From assembly GCA_016808115.1 (NCBI GenBank), contig JAEQBH010004429.1:186001-250000 (forward strand): a stretch of DNA of 64,000 bases, read 5' to 3'. Positions 34,345 through 46,560 of this stretch are shown here, one piece after another. The translations under genes were made by a program, and so were the position numbers. The notes below the pieces were generated by a model, which saw only the letters and a program-made list of their open reading frames with translations, did no database searches and had not been told where the DNA came from. The DNA is from Tetrastigma voinierianum (Eukaryota > Streptophyta > Magnoliopsida > Vitales > Vitaceae). Position 1 is the first letter of the stretch; every line of letters starts with the position of its first letter.

Positions 34345-35470
34345 CGGGAAGACACGGAATATGTGCTAAGAGAAGAGTGCATGTGAAGGCATGTCACCGG
34401 GGAACCATGTCGGGGCTCTCGAACGTTGGCGGAAAAATTTTGAGCGAGGATACTATTGGCCCTGTGCTCAGATCTGGTGATGACACAGTCGAAAATCAGG
34501 AATGCGAGAACAACGCTAGATATCACGCCTCCCAGCGGAGACCTCGACCATCGATCACCGACCCACGGCCCTTCGATGGGTGGGGGGTACGGACATATTA
34601 GGAGCCCGCCGTGGGGCAAGACGATGTAGGGTATAATCGTGGCGGTAGACTATTTCACCAAGTAAAGGAATTTGAGAATTTGACATACAGCCCGCGATCA
34701 CGGGCGAAGATACGCCGGCCATTATGGCGAGCAATCATATGCCGAGATTGGTGTCGAGGGCCTTGATCTCGAATGGAACGGGTTCGACAACATAAGGTCG
34801 GGGACTTTGTCTTGGGGCTCGGAATTAAATTACTATTCTTCGCCGGCTCGCACACGGTCGAATGGGCCAAAGCGAAGTTACCCGCCGAGAACCCTCAAAC
34901 CATACAGAACCAAAATTTGGAAGAGAGTGAAGGGGAGTTGGGTCGAATACGCACTCCACGAAGTACTATATGGGCTGTCGGACTGACACGAGTCAGCCCG
35001 GCAGGAAACTCATTACTGGCTTTGGCCGCGAGCGGTAGCCCCTGTCGAAGTTGAGTAAAGTCTCGAGTCGGCCTCGGAAGAACAAAACGGATGAGCCCTA
35101 GCGTCTGAATTTAGAACTCTGGGCCGAGAAGCGTGAGCAAGTTCCAGCGGCGTACGGAGAATACGAAGAAGTCATTAGTACTATATGAAAGTCGGGCGAA
35201 GTTGCGTTCAGTTTGGTCTTGGCTTTACTACCCTTGAGAAAAATCGGCACATGGAAGTTCTTAGGCCCCGGTGGGAGGCCTTATGTTGTATCTGGTCGTC
35301 GAGGCCGGAGTAATTATGAGCTCCGAAGCGAGAGGAAGGAAAAAATTTTACGGCGTACATGGAATGCGGAACATCTTAAGCGGTTTTTATCGTGACCTCG
35401 GTTCGCGAAGGCACTTGCGATTCTGGGTGACAAGTGGGGCGAAACCTTTAGTTTGTTTATTTGGACGTCT
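34345..35470 (+). pseudogene. Integrase relic of the Tat-like element
   Basis: A zinc-finger region with GYYWP/YYW-like and C..CQ-like remains lies at about 34350-34520. The core motif IIVAVDYFTK is in frame at 34633-34662, including the first catalytic Asp (34648-34650). Further pieces in several frames (SEVTRRE-like near 34866, then KFYGVHGMRNIL at 35340) follow the order of the catalytic core and C-terminal domain. Stops and frame changes are frequent. Confidence 0.8.
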
Positions 35471-36229
35471 CAAGCAGTCGGGCATGTAAAAATAAATATA
35501 CCTATTAAATTTCATGAAATAAAAAGTGCATCTTTATTTCAAGTCATGATTGAATCACGATCAATGATTGTCCTCGATTACATCATAGAAAGCATACGTC
35601 CTGACGAGTTCCCTCATTACTCGATGCGAAGCAATACTAAAAAAAAAAAAATTAGAAGAAGGAGGGAAAAAGATGAGACGAGAGGAGAAAGAAGAATGGT
35701 CTGTGAAAGGCTGTGGAAAGAAGAAAAGAAAGAAAGAGAAGAGGTATAGCGAAAGAGAGAGGAAGAAGAAAGAATGAGGAGGTAGAGGGTCTGAGGGAGG
35801 CACCATTCCCACTCTTTAGAGGCATCACTGGCCCGAAATTTGGGAATAGCTATGAGACTCCCATAAAAGGAAAGCTGAAAACTCTAACTTCCACACGGAG
35901 AATTAAACATGTCAGTAAAAGCAATGACGTGACTATCAAGCATCCATCTTCACCAAACTTCATCCGCCAGTATGGAAGCGAGAAATCTTCAAAGAGCGTA
36001 AAACGAAACGAACTCTATTTATAGAAAGCGCCGTGAACACAATAGTTCAAATTCCCCGTGTCGGCATTAAGCGATTCATCTTCGATGGCGAGGATAAGCC
36101 GGCGGCTCCCCTCATATAGCGCCTCTTCATACGGCGTCTTTCCCCACAGGTGGTCTCTGCAACGGTCCTTCTGTGTCTTTGTCCCCTTGTACCGTAGACA
36201 ATTACTCATCGCGAGCTCTCCACTTGTCT
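35471..36229 (+). other. Post-integrase segment with a purine-rich tract
   Basis: No protein domain is seen. At about 35641-35785 the plus strand is almost entirely purine (runs of GAAGAAGG, GAAAGAGAAGAGG and similar) for ~145 bases. This could be a polypurine-type or triplex-forming tract. It precedes the tandem array. Confidence 0.5.
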
Positions 36230-39150
36230 GAAGCGGGCGAGCTCCTGTTTGTCGGGACGAGCCCTTCCTTTGTACTTCACCGCAGACGGAGCTCCTCCTG
36301 CAAAGTCTCATTGAGCTCTCGCTATGCGAGCGGGCAGGCTCCCTGCTCGGGGCGAGGCCCTTCACGCCACTTGAGCAGACGGGCTCTCCTACCGATCTCC
36401 ATTGTGAGCTCTCCTTCAACCTGAGCCGGGCGAAACTCCCTCTGTTTATCGGGACGAGCCACTTCCTTTGTGCTTGAACGAGCGGGCTCCTCCCCATGAG
36501 AGTCTCATTGTGGCTCCGCCCGGCCGGGCGGGCGAGCTCCCTACATTATCGGGGCCGAGCCTTCCTTGTACTTCACCTGTCCCGGGCTCTCCTGAGTCTC
36601 CTTGTGAGCTCTCCATAATCTGGCTTGAATGAAGGCTCCCTCTACTTATCGGGGGCGAGCCCTTCATAGTACTTCAAGCAGACGGGCTCCTCCACAAGTC
36701 TCATTGTGACTCTCCCTTGACTCTGACGGGCAGAGCTCCCTCTGTTATCGGGGCAGGCCTTCCATGTGCTTCTGGGCAGACTCCTCCTACAAGTCTCATT
36801 GTGTTCTCGTATGAGCAGACAAACTCTCATTTATCAGGGCCGAGCCCTTCCTTTGTACTTCAAGCAGACGGGCTCCTCCCGCAATCGTGAGCTCGCAACC
36901 CAGGCGGGCGAGCTCCCTCATTTGAGGACGAAACCGCCCGAGCATGCCCTTTGAGCCGGGCTCCTCCTCTGAGTCTCATTGGCGAGCTCTCCTTGTCTGG
37001 CGACGAGCTCCTACTGCTTGCTCCGGGGCAGGCCTTCCTTTGTACTTGAAGCAGGCAGGCTCCTCCCCCTGCGGCGTCTCATTGTGAGCTCTCCCTTGGC
37101 CTGACGAGCTCCTGTTATCAGGCCAGGCCGCTGCTGTGCCCAGCAGGCGGGCTCCTCCCCGCGAGTCTCGGTGTGACTCTCCCGCCCGGCACGGGACGGA
37201 CGAGCTCCCTATTTATCGGGGGCGAGCCCTTCCCTTTGCCACTTGCACACAGACGGGCTCCACTGCTCTGAGTCTCATTGACGGCTCTCCCTTGTCTGAG
37301 CGGGCCAAGCTCCTCCTTGGGGCAGGCCGCTGCCAGTGCCAAGCAGGCGATCTCCTTGTCTCATTGGCAGGCTCTCCGCCTTGACGGGCGGGCGGCTCCT
37401 GCATTTGTCGGGGCGAGCCGCTACTTTGTACTTCACCTGAGACGGGCTCCTCCTGCAAAGTCTCATTGACGAGCTCTCCTAAGCCCCCGGCCTGACGACG
37501 AGCTCCTCATTTAGCCGGGGCCGAGCCACTTGGCATGCGACGGGCGAGCCGCCGCATGAAGTGTTAGGCGAGCTCCCTTGGCACGAGGCGGGGCGAGCTC
37601 CTGCATTGTCGGGGCGAGCCCTTCCTTTGTACTTCACCTGTGGGCTCCTCACTCTAGTCATTGTGAGCTCTCCCGCTGCGAGCGGGCAGGCTCCTGCATT
37701 ATGGGACAGGCCACCCACTTTGTACTTCACACAGGCGGGCTCCTCACTCAATCCATTGTGAGCTCTCCCTTGTCTGAGCGGAGCCCAGAGCTCCCTGCCA
37801 TCGGGGCGAGCCCTTCCACTTTGTACTTGAGCAGGCGGGCTCACTCACACTGGGAGTCTCGTGGCAGTATCGCTAGCACAGGCAGACGAGCTCCCTCTGA
37901 CTGTCGGGGCAGGCCCTTCCACTGTACCCAAGCAGACGGGCTCCTCCCCTGAAGTCATTGAAGCTCTCCCGCCCAGCCACAGGCCCCGAGCGAGCTCCCT
38001 ACATTTGCTCCGGGCGAGGCCCCTTCAGCTGCCGCCCGCGCCCCACAGACGGGCTCCTCTGAGAAGTCTAATTTTAGCTCTCCTTGTCTGAGCGAGCGGC
38101 TCCCTCTACTTATCGGGGCGAGCCCTTCCGTGCCCAAACAGAGACGGGCTCCTCCGAGAATCTCATTAGCGAGCTCTCCGCCAGCACGGGCGGGCGTGCT
38201 CCCTGTTATGGGGCCAGGCCCCTTGGCTGTACTTCACCTGAGCGGGCTCCTCTTCTGAGTCTCATTGGCGAGCTCTCACCAGCCACAGGCGACAGTTCCT
38301 CTATTCTCAGGGCAGGCCCTTCACTGTACTTCAACAGACGGGCTCCTCCCCCGCAGGGTCTCGTGTGAGCTCTCCGCTAGCGACGGGGCAGCTCCCTCTG
38401 ACTAACTCGGGCAGAGCCACTTCCTTTGTACTTCCTGACGGGCTCCTCCCTCTGAGTCATTGTGAGCTCCTTCAAATCACAGTGAGACGGCTCACCATTC
38501 ATCGGGACGAACGCTGCCCATGCTTCACACGAGCCGGGCTCCTCCACACAAGTCATTGTGAGGCTCTCCGCAACCTGAGCGAATGGCTCCTCTGCCTCCG
38601 GGATGGCCTTGCATCTTGAAGCAGAGCTGAGCTCCTGCAAGTCTCATTGTGAGCTCTCCCTTAACCTGACGAGCGAGCTCCCTCTTATTTCGAGGTGAGC
38701 CCCTTCTTTTGCTGCTTCCACCTGGGCAGAATCTCTCCTGAGTCTCATTATTGACTCTCAGCCCAGCACGAGCGAGCCCCGAGCTCCCTCTGACTACCCC
38801 CCGGGGTGAGCCCTTCCCTTGTGCTTCAAGCGGACGGGCTCCTCCCCCTGAAGTCTCATTGTGAGCTCTCCCTTGGCCTGAGACGAGTCCCTGCATTTAT
38901 GGGCAGGCCCTTGGCTGTACTTCCACACGAGATGGTCCTCCTCTGGTCTCATTGGCTCTCCGCCCAATCCGACGGGCGAGCTCCCTCTGCCTCAGGGGCC
39001 AGGCCTTGCTGTGCTCAGACGGGCGGGCTCCTCTCTGAGTCTCATTGTGAGCTCTCCCACTTCAACCTGGGCTGACAGGCTCCTGCAATCGGGACCCGAG
39101 CCCTTCTGCGCCTTAATGGACGGGCTCCTCTGCCTGTTCTATTGACGAAC
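36230..39150. repeat. Satellite-like array of ~97-bp units in the Tat-like 3' region
   Basis: About 30 degenerate units repeat the landmarks GACGGGCTCCTCC, GAGTCTCATTGTGAGCTCTC, a GGGCGAGCTCCCTC block, ATCGGGGCGAGCCCTTCC and TTTGTACTTCA. Successive TCTCATTG landmarks fall at about 36306, 36395, 36503, 36597, 36699, 36794, 36882, 36974, 37076, 37165, 37273, 37359 and 37460, so spacing runs from 86 to 108. The array is very G+C-rich, and units differ mostly by small indels. The open frames across it arise from the repeat. Confidence 0.93.
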
Positions 39151-42100
39151 TCTTGAGACACTCTCCTCCCAGATGTATGTCGAAGCCTTAATCAGCCACG
39201 CACGGCCCAGCATGACCATGTGATGCACTCCCAGCCGGGGCACGTGAAGGCGAGGGCCAATTCGATACATGACAACGAGGGGCACGGACAAACCGACAAA
39301 GTTTCATCACCCAGTAATTTTGGAAGAACGGTTTACAGAGTGTAGAACAAGGCGGAGACTAAGTTTCACTGATCCTCGATTCGAAAGAAAAGCAAAAAGA
39401 TAGATAAATAAAGTGAAATTAAATTCGGGAAGCAGTAAATCCATTAAAGAGAGATTCGACACGAGATAGTAGGCCTCGGGTAGCCAAAGAAAAAAATATA
39501 ATAAAATCGGCGGAGGCAGGCTTCGGATCTCGAGTATCGGAACGAAGAAAGGCGAGAGGGGCCTTAACATGAGTCTTTAGGCTAGGATTCATCTGTCTTA
39601 GAAAGATTCCTCTGCCTCCCATTTCCGGGAGATCAATTAATCCGGTCGGGGGTACACACGGCGGCTTTCTGGCAGCAAACCACAGAAGCTGAATTTGAGC
39701 ACCGACTGGGTCATGATTGCTGATGACCTTCGTCCCTACGAACAGCAAATCGTCATAGATGAAGTTGGTCGTAATCACGGCACTCTTGGCTTAAGCGAAT
39801 CCTGACAGTCCTGGCTTGAGAGGACTCGCGTCGAGGCGGTCTCGGCCAATACCTTGCCCTCCAATCATGGCGAGCAATCTCAGTTGTTTCTCCCATTAGT
39901 CAGCTACGGTGATCGCGGCGCGACTCCTTTGCAAATCCGTTGTTGATCGAAACGGCAGTTCCTCCTAACAATGGCTCATCTGGGTAGTGCGGCTCACTCC
40001 AGTCTCAGCAGAATCATCATGTAGAGCACGAAGCTCATCCCGAGGCACAGGGCTCTCCTCCAGCGATCGCGGCTGTCGGACCTCGCCTTCCACTATTTTT
40101 CGGCCCGATCCGCGAGGCGTGAGGTGTAACCGGATCGGCGTGAAGTCTTTCTATTTCTCCGGACATAGATTTTTTGCCCCTGTGATAGTCATTCAGGTCA
40201 AAGTAGTCGCTAAGCGTATGGTCAGTGATCTTACATGCTTCTCATTCGGTTGGGCTTTTGATGATAGCTAAATAGTGGCGACTGAGACAAACCACAATGC
40301 GAAAGTCAATATTTGGGCGACAAGGAAAGTTAGCATAATTATAAACTAGAAGTGAAGTCCCAGAAAACGAGGCGAGCCTTATCAGTAAATGACCATGATC
40401 TCTGGCGTGATCTTTGAGGATGGATGAAAGCGGCAGAAGCTGAAAGGGATTCGCGTAGACGGCCAGAAATCGCTTAATTTCATCAACCTTTGATTTTGTT
40501 TTCTTCCTCCTCGACTCTATCACCTTCGGGGAGATGGCTTGGCCGAAGGGTGCAGCGGAGCATTCCGAGATGGTTATGAAGCCCAGCGCGGCGGTTGATG
40601 AGCCTCGTTGAGATTCCGCTAGATGGGCTCGGAAGAGGAAGTGAGCAAGAACCGAACCTCGGTAATGGGATGAAGCCGAGCGGGCCTTTGGGCGAGAGAC
40701 TTGGGGTCTTGTCTAGAACTGTTCTGGTTACAGTCTTGAGAATCTACTTTCCCTCCCTCTTGCCTCGGGTTTCGGAATCATCCCTCTGGATGACTAAAAT
40801 CTCCCCTCGGTAGGAAAGGCGACCACAGCGGGCGAAAGAAAACACCAGTAGAGAGATAGGCCACTAAAAGCGGAAGATTTTATGGACTTGAGGGCCGGAT
40901 GGCTGGGACCGTCGGAGGCGCCAGTGGTTACTGCGTGGGAGCGAGCGAGGCACTCGATCATAACAGAGCAACAACGGTATCTTCGTCACTAAGCCCCAGG
41001 CCGAGCATACGAAAATGTAAAGGAAACTTAAGGTCGGGGATAATCAATCAGCTTTAAATCGATTAAACCCGAGAGCAGGATAATCTTGTGAGAAGAGGTT
41101 ATCAGGCTTGCGTTAGATGCGCTTTGAGGGTGTGTCTTCTTGTCTAAAAATTGTACTCGATTAGGGCCACTAACAAGAAATATCGGATTTTTTCCACATG
41201 TCGATGAGAAGGAAGATCAGAAATCCTGAAGAACACAGGCGCCTAGGGGAAATAAATAAACCCCTCGACGGTAGCCGTCGGATTAAAAATCAGGGCGAAA
41301 GCCTGTGGGGCATGACCTGTCTCTAAAGACCAGCAAACCCACCAAAATGCCCCAACCATTGGGGGCCGGTTGGGAAAACGAGATATGAAAATCTTTGAAG
41401 AACTTTTGTTTTGATGAAAGGGTCTGCGATGGAAGGAGGCGTTATCAAGGCGACCTCGAAAACATCTGCGTCGAGGCGCACGGGTAATGCAAGTCAAAAA
41501 TGGGGGAGACCATGTCACGAACACCCGGGAAGAGGCCGGTGTCGTTCAACAAAGTGGAGACTCATATAAGGGCCAACCTTCTTGAGGCCCACTTTCCTGA
41601 GATGTCATGCAGTATCTTGAGTCGAGACCTGGATATTTGATCAGTTTATCTTCCTTTTTCCACCTAAGGGAAGGGCCCGCTCCGGGAGCGGTGAGGCCAA
41701 CCAGTGTCAAGCTTGGCGGGAGCACCCCGACGCTGCGGGACGGCATCAACGGAAGATCATACGTTGATGCGCCAAGAGGAAAACGTTTGGGACCCATGGC
41801 ATAACCAAACGAAATCCGGTTTCCGTAGCGAACCCCCAGGGCCTCGTCGTGTCAATCAGCCTGACCAGGACGGATGCAGCAGACGAAGAAAAGACACGAG
41901 GACCCATTCCCCGAACGAGATAGAGCAAAATCGGAACCGAGTAAGACGCGAAATATGAGATAAAGGGAGTTGTAATTTAAGGAAGTCAGGAATGAAAGAT
42001 TAAATAATATGAAAGGGAAAACAAGGGAATATGAAGCAAGCCTGGCTTCGAAGAGCCATCATTAACATATATGTGTGGGGCCGGGTTAATTAATCCACAT

Positions 42101-42173
42101 CGAAGCGGACACGGGAAATAACAAGCCGTCGCAGAGGACTAATCGATACTTGCCCCGCCTTGATCAGGTACCT
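39151..42173. other. 3' region of the Tat-like element, possible antisense frame
   Basis: No domain was identified with certainty. On the minus strand a 119-codon frame (39419-39778; VITTNFIYDDLLFVG region) and frames at 41243-41524 and 41546-41797 are open. Tat elements such as Grande carry an antisense gene here, and GFIYFP in the 41243 frame is loosely like the G-x-FYF motif of the putative gypsy-type transposon domain, but this is too weak to name. No polypurine tract is evident directly before 42174; purine-rich words lie at about 42000-42040. Confidence 0.4.
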
Positions 42174-42933
42174 GAGTGCAGGTAGCGATAAGGATAGAGA
42201 AATGGAGTCGAGCGTTTCAATCGCCGGCAGAGAGCAATGGGGTCGTGCCGCAGTGTCCTCCACGGCGGCTGACAGAGGCCCAAACTCATTGGGCCCAGAA
42301 ACATGGATTCGAAAAACGGGGAGGCCCATGCTCGCGGTCGGCCATATCCTCTAAAATAGCAGAAGATAAAATATTCCTAAAAAGATATCCCTCGATCAAG
42401 TCTATTATAAAAGGAAAGAAAAGCGATGAAGACCGTAGTTGACATTCTCGATAAGAAAGATTATTCGAATAAACTCTTTTGACTAATCCATAAGCTAAGT
42501 CCCAAGGCTAACTATATGAGGAAAGCAATACCCCGATAAGGAAGGACTCCTCGTCATCGTCCGATGGATGAATATCCATTATAAATCTGGCCGCTCCACC
42601 ACAGAAAGATAAGTCAATCTGAGGCAATCTAAGTATTCTCTCTTTCTCTGGAAAGAATCGACTTAGGCATCAGATGACCGCAGGCGAAAAACCTCGACCT
42701 TCTCATACGGTTCTTCTTGCGGGAGAGTGCCATCGAGATTTCTTGATAGGTAGCCTCTACCCCGGGCTTGAAGCGACCTTGCGGCTGCGGACCATCGGAG
42801 ATAAGGAGTCCTCGGATCTAGAAACCCCGAGACTGATCCGGCATCCTCCAGTTCATCGATCGACAGCAGTCTTGGTCGGCCAGCTGAGCCCCACCACCCA
42901 TTCGTGGAGTTCAGGTTGAAAAAAGCGTCATCA
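42174..42933 (+). repeat. 3' LTR of the Tat-like element
   Basis: The LTR begins TGAGTGCAGGTAGCGATAAG and ends CGTCATCA. It pairs with 29414-30163 over its full length and retains the TATAAAT block. It is followed by AAAGG, then AATCCATGAT. Confidence 0.88.
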
Positions 42934-44283
42934 AAAGGAATCCATGATAATTTTAAATGTATTTATTTATGTCAAAAAAAATATTTTATTTACACTTCAT
43001 ATCTTTTTTAACAGTTTAACTTTATAAATGGAAGACTCTCAAAATTCTATATTCCTTTTTTCCATTATGACTAAACACATCACTCAAATTTACACTAAGA
43101 AGTTTTATTTTATTTTATAATTTCTAAAAATAAGGTTCATTTTTGAATGGACGATTCGTTGTTTGGCTATCAGCATATATCCTATATGTTAATAACTTAT
43201 ACTTTACTAGTTATTTTCTTTTCTTTTTGGTCACTCTAAACACATCCTATATTTTTTTTTTCATTTTATATCTCAAAATACTTATTTTTTTATTGTAACA
43301 GTGAAAAACCTAAGGAAATTATAATATTGTAGATATATAGATAGCATAAAGAAATTAGATATGGCATGATACAATTATACATAGCTTATATAAATATTGA
43401 TATAATTACTAAAACAATATTAACCTTCTATAGTTGTTTTACCAAAGAAAGCAATTACCATTACTTCTCCCCTCCCTCTTTTTGTCATTAATACAAATTT
43501 TCAACTAAGATAGTAAGAATCATTATATCAAAGGAAATGTGTAGTAATTGATGATTGTAGAACCCTTGTTCTTGATATTTGTGGGTGCTATATATATATA
43601 GTCCATGTATGCCGTTCAACGAACCACGTGGGTGAATGGAGAGGGAACCCCCTTCTTTCCTCAAATATGTACTGGCTTTTGATTTGGTTTATTAATGAAA
43701 ACCTCATGTTAATGTAAAAAAAATAAAAGGAAAGGTGTGTTGAAGGTAATATCTGCTTCGGGTCAAAGAGCTCTCACGATTTTAAAACGTGTTTAATGTT
43801 TACTTAGTTGAGGGGGGTTTATATTTATTTTTTCCCTTACTTCATGTGGGATGTGACAAACACCTTCCTCCTTCATGTAAATATAACGTTCTCGTTTTGT
43901 CTCATGAGATTATAAGGTCAAACGAAAAAACACCCATCTACAAGCCAAATGAGAGGCAACCCTACATCAGGAAACCCTACATTAGAATCAAAATCAACTG
44001 ATACCATTTTATCATGCACGAAAACGGGTTTTGGGGGTGCTGATAGACTAAGCGCTTAAGTGTAGAGGCTTTTCTTCTTATTTAACTTGGCCAAGTCTCC
44101 AGTCTCAGCCAAGCTTCTTGATTTTCAAATTTCAAATTTTAATTTATTATCAATTATCTTCAATAATAAAATTGTATTTATTAAAAAAATTATCCATTGA
44201 GAATTTATTTTATCTATAACAAATTTGATTCTCAATGCTTTTATAGAATAATACATAAATGATTTATCTTTGGTCAGTCAAAG
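42934..44283. other. AT-rich intergenic DNA
   Basis: Low-G+C sequence resumes immediately after the LTR. No gene is recognised. Short features are T-rich runs near 43250 and a CACGTG word at about 43626. Confidence 0.55.
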
Positions 44284-44495
44284 TTAATGATCTCCAAAGC
44301 AGGGGCAGGGCGTGCTGGGCCGGCAGGCCAGCTGGGTCAAGGGGCGGGGCGAGCCTCAGACTCATTGAGCTCAGCTCGGCAGGTGGGGTGCAGCCGAATC
44401 CTCATGGGCACAGGGCGCGGGCATGGAGGCCTGAGCCCGGTTGAGGCCGCTGAGGCCCGGCCTGAGGCCTTTGTCTAAGCCGTGAGGCGTCTGGC
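44284..44495. repeat. G+C-rich subterminal-type block
   Basis: About 210 bases of very G+C-rich sequence (GGGCAGGGCGTGCTGGGCCG, then AGGCCTGAGCCCGG and GAGGCCCGGCCTGAGGCC) sit abruptly in AT-rich DNA. Short repeated GAGGCC/GGCCTGAG words recur. Such blocks occur next to the ends of plant hAT elements; a link to the hAT relic beginning downstream is inferred. Confidence 0.5.
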
Positions 44496-46560
44496 TTGAG
44501 CAAAACCGCCTAAATGACCCTTCCACGTAGGTTTTTATTTAAATTGTGTATTCAAAAAGTTAAATAAAAGAAATAGCTTAAAACTCCAATTCAAAATAAA
44601 AAAATACATCATTTAAAATTTTTCATTAATCAAATATAATTACATTTAGAAATGTATGAAAAGTTCTGTCAGCTCTGAAATAAATGCATCCCACGACTAG
44701 GTTGCTTTATGTTGTCAATCATTTGTACTTTTCAACCATAAGAAAATAAAAATACAATATACATTTCAATAAAATAATGGTATTTTAATCATTATTTTTC
44801 TAGTGACGAGGGAACTATCTTTGATCCGTTAAATGTCTTGATATTTTTAAGAAGTTTTCGCAGCCATATCGACCACTAGTTCAGCTTCTCGAACATGATC
44901 ATGCAATCTCTGTCCGCTAAACTCCAGTCTTTTAAACATACTCTTATGATTCGTAAGGGTAATAAATTCGTCTCTTTTTCTTGCTTAAGCTCTTACACTG
45001 CCATAAGCGACTTCAATCTTGTACTCTGTACAGTTAATACATCACATTCATGATAATAGAATACTGTAGTTATTTAATTTGTTGTTTTTAAATTCTAAGT
45101 ATAAATCTTTATTATCTTCAAATAGATTGTTTCTGCTTGAGATATTCTCCTTATATGTTGTATTATTTGGAGAACTAGTTGTTGCATTTTCTACTTTTGA
45201 ACATTTAAAGGGCTTTATAAAAAGATGAAGGAGAACACATCGTGGATGATGATTTTTATCGAAACTAATATTCTCATATTTTCTTTATAAATATTATATA
45301 AATATCCTATATGAATTTACTTCATTTTTTAATTCTTCAATTTTTATTTATCTTATTGTAAATAAGCTTACAATAATTTAAATACAAGCGTGAATTTTGT
45401 GTCAGGGTCCTGATTAAACCAATATATTATATCATTAAGGTATTGCAAATATTTTTTAATTTTTGTCAATTTTAAAATTGTATCATTAAAAAATTCATAA
45501 CTTAAAATAATTTTTGAAGGAAGTACCATATAAATACTAGTTATTTATAATGGCCGTGTGAGTTGGATATCTATTATAAAAAATATTTGTTGATATCAAT
45601 TTGAAAGATCTCGTCAGAAGGTCTGCGATGTGTCAATCATAATCATTTATTGCATTAACATCTACATCAATATTATTATTAGATAATTACATTTATTATA
45701 GTGCGCTCTTTTTTTATATTTTGTAATATTTTGTAAGGAAACATAAGTAAAATTATTGTTGGTAATAATACAAACTTATATTTTCTTTTCTATGTTGCAA
45801 TTTTGCAACAATCAAAAATAATTCATGTTTGTAGGAACAAATTAATATATGCAATGTCTCTAATTTTTTCTAATGTGCTATCAACTTGTTTAATCCATAT
45901 TTTACAATCAAGAATTTAAAATATGTACTTTGCTCGCGTATGTGTAATTTTATGATCATCTTTTGTTGCCAAATCTTTTTAACTCCTTTGTATTGCTACA
46001 TCATTATTGGAAGCATTATCTAATGTTATTGTAAATATTTTATCACGAATACCTAAATCTATAATTTCATCATTTATTAAAGTTGTTATATTTTTACCAT
46101 TATGTGGAGTATTTATTGTTTTAAATGAAATTATTCTTTTATTTAACATTCATTCACTATCTATATAATGATGATATACATAAAAGCCTCGTAAATTCTC
46201 AGATGTGTCAGAAATATCAGGATGTTAAACAAATTTTTCTTTAAAATTTGCAAAAATATTGTTTTCTAATTTTAAATTCATTTGAAATTTTTTTCATGTG
46301 TCTCTTTTTAACGGTATTTCGGGACCAGCCTTTGAATTGAGGATTAATCATGTTTGAATTGTTTTACGAATAGTCGCCGGTTTCCATCATATTAAAAGGT
46401 TGTTAATTCTTTATTAATAAATCGATAAATTCGTTCCATGGTAACAGACTAAATTAAGTAGGAAATGTGTTTAAATTCGCGTCATCTTTTATCTAATTAA
46501 CATATAATTTATAATATCTACGTATGCTTAGTTTTACATTGTTCATTATTAATGCTTTTT
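44496..46560 (-). pseudogene. hAT-family transposase relic
   Basis: On the minus strand the stretch 46235-45950 reads HPDISDTSENLRGFYVY, then HYIDSE-stop-MLNKRIISFKT, TPHNGKNI, LGIRDKIFTITLDNASNND (the conserved LDNASNN block at 46000-46023). This is the RNase-H-like core of plant zf-BED/hAT transposases (RICESLEEPER-type). Sequence with similar composition continues to about 44500, but the C-terminal dimerisation domain is not clearly readable. Stops and A/T-biased change mark it as old. Confidence 0.75.

Larger units (their letters stand above)
29414..42933 (+). mobile_element. Ty3/gypsy LTR retrotransposon, Tat-like, ~13.5 kb, degenerate
   Basis: Two matching LTRs (29414-30163 and 42174-42933) enclose gag, protease, reverse transcriptase, RNase H and integrase in Ty3/gypsy order on the plus strand, then ~6.7 kb of 3' sequence with a tandem array. 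A very long region between integrase and 3' LTR, often with tandem repeats and an antisense frame, is typical of the Tat group (Retand, Grande, Ogre). All domains are broken by frame changes and stops. The G+C content is clearly higher than in the flanks, with abrupt edges. AATCCATGAT lies just outside each end (29399-29408; 42939-42948), offset by about 5 bases. The lineage is inferred from layout and motifs. Confidence 0.88.

Noticed and set aside
36230..39150. CRISPR-like array, and the many open frames in the ~97-bp repeat
   Set aside because: Units are contiguous and degenerate with no unique spacers, and the genome is a plant. Frames on both strands are a by-product of a G+C-rich repeat low in stop codons.
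29414..42933. G+C-rich island as horizontally transferred or bacterial DNA
   Set aside because: Matching LTRs, a TATA box, and gag-pol domain order identify it as a plant gypsy retrotransposon.
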